Positions 61,599 through 64,000 of a stretch of DNA of 64,000 bases are shown here, in pieces; positions within the stretch are counted from its first letter, which is position 1, and every line of letters starts with the position of its first letter. The notes beneath the pieces were generated by a model. It searched no databases and was not told the origin of the DNA. It worked only from the letters and a program-made list of their open reading frames with translations. A program made the position numbers and the translations under genes. The stretch comes from JAMZMI01 sp049115715 (GTDB taxonomy: Bacteria; Bacteroidota; Bacteroidia; Cytophagales; Cyclobacteriaceae): assembly GCA_049115715.1 (NCBI GenBank), contig JAGDZQ010000030.1, positions 1 through 64,000 on the forward strand. The letters are read 5' to 3'.

Positions 61599-61614
61599 TG
61601 TTCCACGTGAAACA
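61599..61614. promoter_or_regulatory. parS site 2 (perfect consensus)
   Basis: TGTTCCACGTGAAACA is identical to the Bacillus subtilis parS consensus bound by ParB/Spo0J. It ends eight bases before the mnmG start codon. With the first site it makes a tandem pair, the usual sign of an origin-proximal centromere. A chance exact 16-mer is improbable in 64 kb. Confidence 0.88.
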
Positions 61615-61622
61615 TTCTATCT

Positions 61623-63485
61623 ATGTTCCAAGAGTATGATGTAATAGTAGTTGGTGCAGGGCATGCTGGTTGCGAAGCAGCGGCAGCAGCAGCAAATATG
61701 GGTTCGAAGGTCCTCTTAGCCACTATGAACATGAACACCATTGCACAGATGTCTTGCAATCCGGCAATGGGAGGGTTAGCTAAAGGACAAATAGTTCGCG
61801 AAATAGACGCGCTAGGCGGTTACTCCGGAATTGTCACCGACAAAACGATGATCCAATTTCGCATGCTCAACCGAAGCAAAGGTCCAGCAATGTGGAGTCC
61901 TAGAGCTCAGTCAGACAGAATGAGGTTTGCAGAGGAGTGGAGACTAACTCTAGAGGGAATAGAAAACGTGGATTTCTGGCAAGAAATGGTCACCGGAATC
62001 ATTGTGAAAGATGGTCGAGTAAAGGGGGTAAGAACTAGCCTGGGTATAGAAATACAAGCAAAATCTGTTGTTCTTACTAATGGAACTTTCCTCAATGGAA
62101 TCGTTCATATTGGAGAAAAGACATTCGGCGGAGGTAGATCAGGTGAAAAAGCCGCCAAAGGAATTACTGAACAGCTTGTAAGTTTAGGGTTCGAATCTGG
62201 CAGAATGAAAACAGGAACGCCTCCAAGGGTTGATGGACGATCTCTTAACTACGAGAAAATGGAAGAACAATACGGAGATGAAAACCCATCTAAGTTCTCT
62301 TACCTAGATTCTACCAACAATCTAACCAGCCAAAGAAGCTGTTTTATCACCTATACCAATACAAATGTTCACGAAACACTACAAACCGGTTTTGACAGAT
62401 CACCAATGTTCAACGGCAGGATCAAGGGCTTAGGTCCAAGATATTGTCCCTCAATAGAAGATAAGATAAACAGGTTTGCAGAACGAGATAGACACCAGAT
62501 CTTCGTAGAACCAGAAGGTTGGAATACGGTAGAGGTCTATGTCAACGGATTCTCAACGTCACTACCAGAAGATGTACAGCAGAAAGCAATAACAAAAATC
62601 CAAGGTTTTGAAAATGCCAAAATGTTTCGTCCTGGTTACGCTATTGAATATGACTTCTTTCCTCCAACTCAGCTAAAGACAACACTCGAAACAAAGCTGG
62701 TTTCGGGGCTTTATTTCGCTGGACAAATAAACGGCACCACAGGATACGAAGAAGCTGCTTGTCAAGGACTTATGGCTGGAATCAATGCACATCTAAAGGT
62801 CAAAGAAGAAGAGCCTCTCGTACTGAAAAGATCAGAAGCTTATATAGGAGTTCTTATAGATGACCTCATAAATAAAGGCACACAGGAACCCTATAGGATG
62901 TTTACCTCCCGCGCAGAATACAGACTTCTGCTCCGACAAGACAATGCCGATCTTCGGCTCACTCCTATGAGTAACAAATTAGGTCTTGCGTCTGAAGCAC
63001 GATATGAAAGAGCTATGACCAAAATGCATGAGACTTCACAAATAATAAACGATCTCAAGCAAAAGAAATACAAACAGCAAGACATAAATCCTAAACTAGC
63101 TGAACTCAACTCTGCTCCAGTTAAAGACAAAAGCTCTCTGCATCAACTTCTAAAAAGACCCGATCTTTCTATATCCGATATCCTTAACTTAACAGAGGAT
63201 GAAACCTTTATCAACAAATATGGATCCGAAGTACTCGAACAAGCAGAGATTCAAATCAAATACGAAACTTACATCGACAGAGAAAAACAAAATTCAGATA
63301 AGATGAGTAGTCTGGAAAATCATAAAATCAATCCGGAGTTTGATTACGAGAAAATAACCTCTCTGTCGTCCGAAGCACGAGAAAAGCTTCTGAAGATCAA
63401 ACCCTCAACACTCGGGCAGGCATCCAGAATAAGCGGTGTTTCTCCCTCAGATGTTTCTATTCTAATGGTTTACATGGGTAAATAA
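61623..63485 (+). CDS. mnmG: tRNA uridine-5-carboxymethylaminomethyl modification enzyme MnmG
   Basis: A 620-residue FAD enzyme that, with MnmE, modifies the wobble uridine of several tRNAs. The FAD-binding motif is VIVVGAGHAGCEAAAAAAN. Other markers are MSCNPAMGGLAKGQIVREIDALGG, RMKTGTPPRVDGRSL and FFAGQINGTTGYEEAA-like sequence (YFAGQINGTTGYEEAACQGL). The C-terminal helical domain (about 450-620) contains FTSRAEYRLLLRQDNADLRL. In many bacteria gidA/mnmG lies beside the replication origin, consistent with the two parS sites just upstream. Confidence 0.98.
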   Translation: MFQEYDVIVVGAGHAGCEAAAAAANMGSKVLLATMNMNTIAQMSCNPAMGGLAKGQIVREIDALGGYSGIVTDKTMIQFRMLNRSKGPAMWSPRAQSDRMRFAEEWRLTLEGIENVDFWQEMVTGIIVKDGRVKGVRTSLGIEIQAKSVVLTNGTFLNGIVHIGEKTFGGGRSGEKAAKGITEQLVSLGFESGRMKTGTPPRVDGRSLNYEKMEEQYGDENPSKFSYLDSTNNLTSQRSCFITYTNTNVHETLQTGFDRSPMFNGRIKGLGPRYCPSIEDKINRFAERDRHQIFVEPEGWNTVEVYVNGFSTSLPEDVQQKAITKIQGFENAKMFRPGYAIEYDFFPPTQLKTTLETKLVSGLYFAGQINGTTGYEEAACQGLMAGINAHLKVKEEEPLVLKRSEAYIGVLIDDLINKGTQEPYRMFTSRAEYRLLLRQDNADLRLTPMSNKLGLASEARYERAMTKMHETSQIINDLKQKKYKQQDINPKLAELNSAPVKDKSSLHQLLKRPDLSISDILNLTEDETFINKYGSEVLEQAEIQIKYETYIDREKQNSDKMSSLENHKINPEFDYEKITSLSSEAREKLLKIKPSTLGQASRISGVSPSDVSILMVYMGK

Positions 63486-63486
63486 A

Positions 63487-64000
63487 ATGTACGAGAAACT
63501 AGAAGAGTGTCCTTCTTGCAAACACACCAAGTTTAACAACTTTCTTATTTGCAAAGATCATACAGTATCAAATGAGAGTTTCGCATTGGTCAAATGCTGT
63601 AAATGTCAACTCGTATTTACCAACCCAAGACCTACCCCAGCAGAAATAGGAAAGTACTATAAAAGCCAAGACTATATTTCACACTCCAATAGCTCAACAA
63701 ATCTTATCAATCTTGTCTACAAGGGCGTAAGAAACATTACCCTTAGACACAAGAAAAAGATTATATCAAAACACATCAAAACAGGCGACATCTTAGATTT
63801 TGGTTGCGGGACAGGACATTTTCTTAATTACATGAAAAAGAGAGGTTGGGCTGTGAAGGGAGTAGAGCCCGACGAGAATGCAAGAGCAGTAGCCGAGAAC
63901 TACCTTCAATCGCAACTATCAAGCAACATCGACGAAATCAAGAAAAAGGAAAAGTTCGATATTATTACTGCCTGGCATGTACTTGAGCACGTGCACAATT
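63487..64000 (+). CDS. class I SAM-dependent methyltransferase (cut at window end)
   Basis: Starts one base after the mnmG stop and runs off the window after 171 codons. An N-terminal zinc knuckle (EECPSCKHTKFNNF and VKCCKCQLVFTNPRPTPAEI) precedes a Rossmann domain with SAM motif I ILDFGCGTGHFLNYM and a later IITAWHVLEHV. The plan matches the Ubie/bi-domain methyltransferases that often follow mnmG in Bacteroidota. Substrate unknown. Confidence 0.88.
   Translation, partial: MYEKLEECPSCKHTKFNNFLICKDHTVSNESFALVKCCKCQLVFTNPRPTPAEIGKYYKSQDYISHSNSSTNLINLVYKGVRNITLRHKKKIISKHIKTGDILDFGCGTGHFLNYMKKRGWAVKGVEPDENARAVAENYLQSQLSSNIDEIKKKEKFDIITAWHVLEHVHN

Noticed and set aside
63986..63996. CACGTG near the window end as a parS site
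   Set aside because: Flanks do not match the consensus and it encodes LEHVH of a methyltransferase motif.

Overview
The window is chromosomal DNA from a Bacteroidota bacterium, most likely a marine, gliding member of the Cytophagales. That placement is inferred from gene content: gldB, a mutY-ssb-gldE-gldD cluster, OmpA proteins carrying PD40 repeats, the 29-residue AURKAIP1/COX24-type protein, a DUF4301 protein, TAnnTTTG-type promoters, and little use of Shine-Dalgarno sequences. No rRNA, tRNA, CRISPR array or prophage was recognised.

Layout. 1-421 holds a 326-bp non-coding repeat whose near-identical inverted copy lies at 53305-53630. 422-17457 is an almost continuous minus-strand block: two OmpA envelope proteins, an M23 peptidase lipoprotein, a DsbD-type thiol reductase, an M20 dipeptidase, a 1637-residue secreted protein of unknown function, prmA, tpiA and uvrA. 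17.5-30 kb mixes an ECF sigma factor with an overlapping small partner, nth, a frameshifted lipoprotein gene, a glycosyltransferase, gldB, RNase G, HU, and the mutY-ssb-gldE-gldD cluster. 30-53 kb carries recG and accessory envelope and metabolic genes: a DUF2157/GDYXXLXY pair, a DUF1080 lipoprotein, a GH2 glycosidase, pirin, an ABC transporter operon with its own GntR regulator, a small heat-shock protein, a TrkA-type channel followed by an LD-carboxypeptidase, a 2H phosphoesterase, a DUF4301 protein and an S1/P1 nuclease.

53.3-56.1 kb is a mobile-DNA patch: the second 326-bp repeat, then an IS1595-family element bounded by short inverted repeats and flanked by 66-bp imperfect direct repeats. 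Its transposase is frameshifted and split by one IS200-type element; a second, different IS200-type element sits at its 3' end.

56.3-64 kb returns to core genes: comF, then a tightly packed plus-strand run of a DUF4175 coiled-coil protein, a HATPase, ybeY, mnmG and a methyltransferase cut by the window end. Between ybeY and mnmG lie one perfect and one near-perfect ParB-binding parS sequence. This is the most informative regulatory signal in the window and suggests it lies near the chromosome origin.

Much of the coding content serves the cell envelope (OmpA proteins, peptidoglycan hydrolases, disulfide reduction, lipoproteins, gliding) or DNA repair (UvrA, Nth, MutY, SSB, RecG). I did not find a clear new defence or biosynthetic system. 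The best leads are the parS pair, the inverted 326-bp repeat with a conserved hairpin, the giant secreted protein, the sigma factor with its soluble partner, and the nested insertion-sequence patch.
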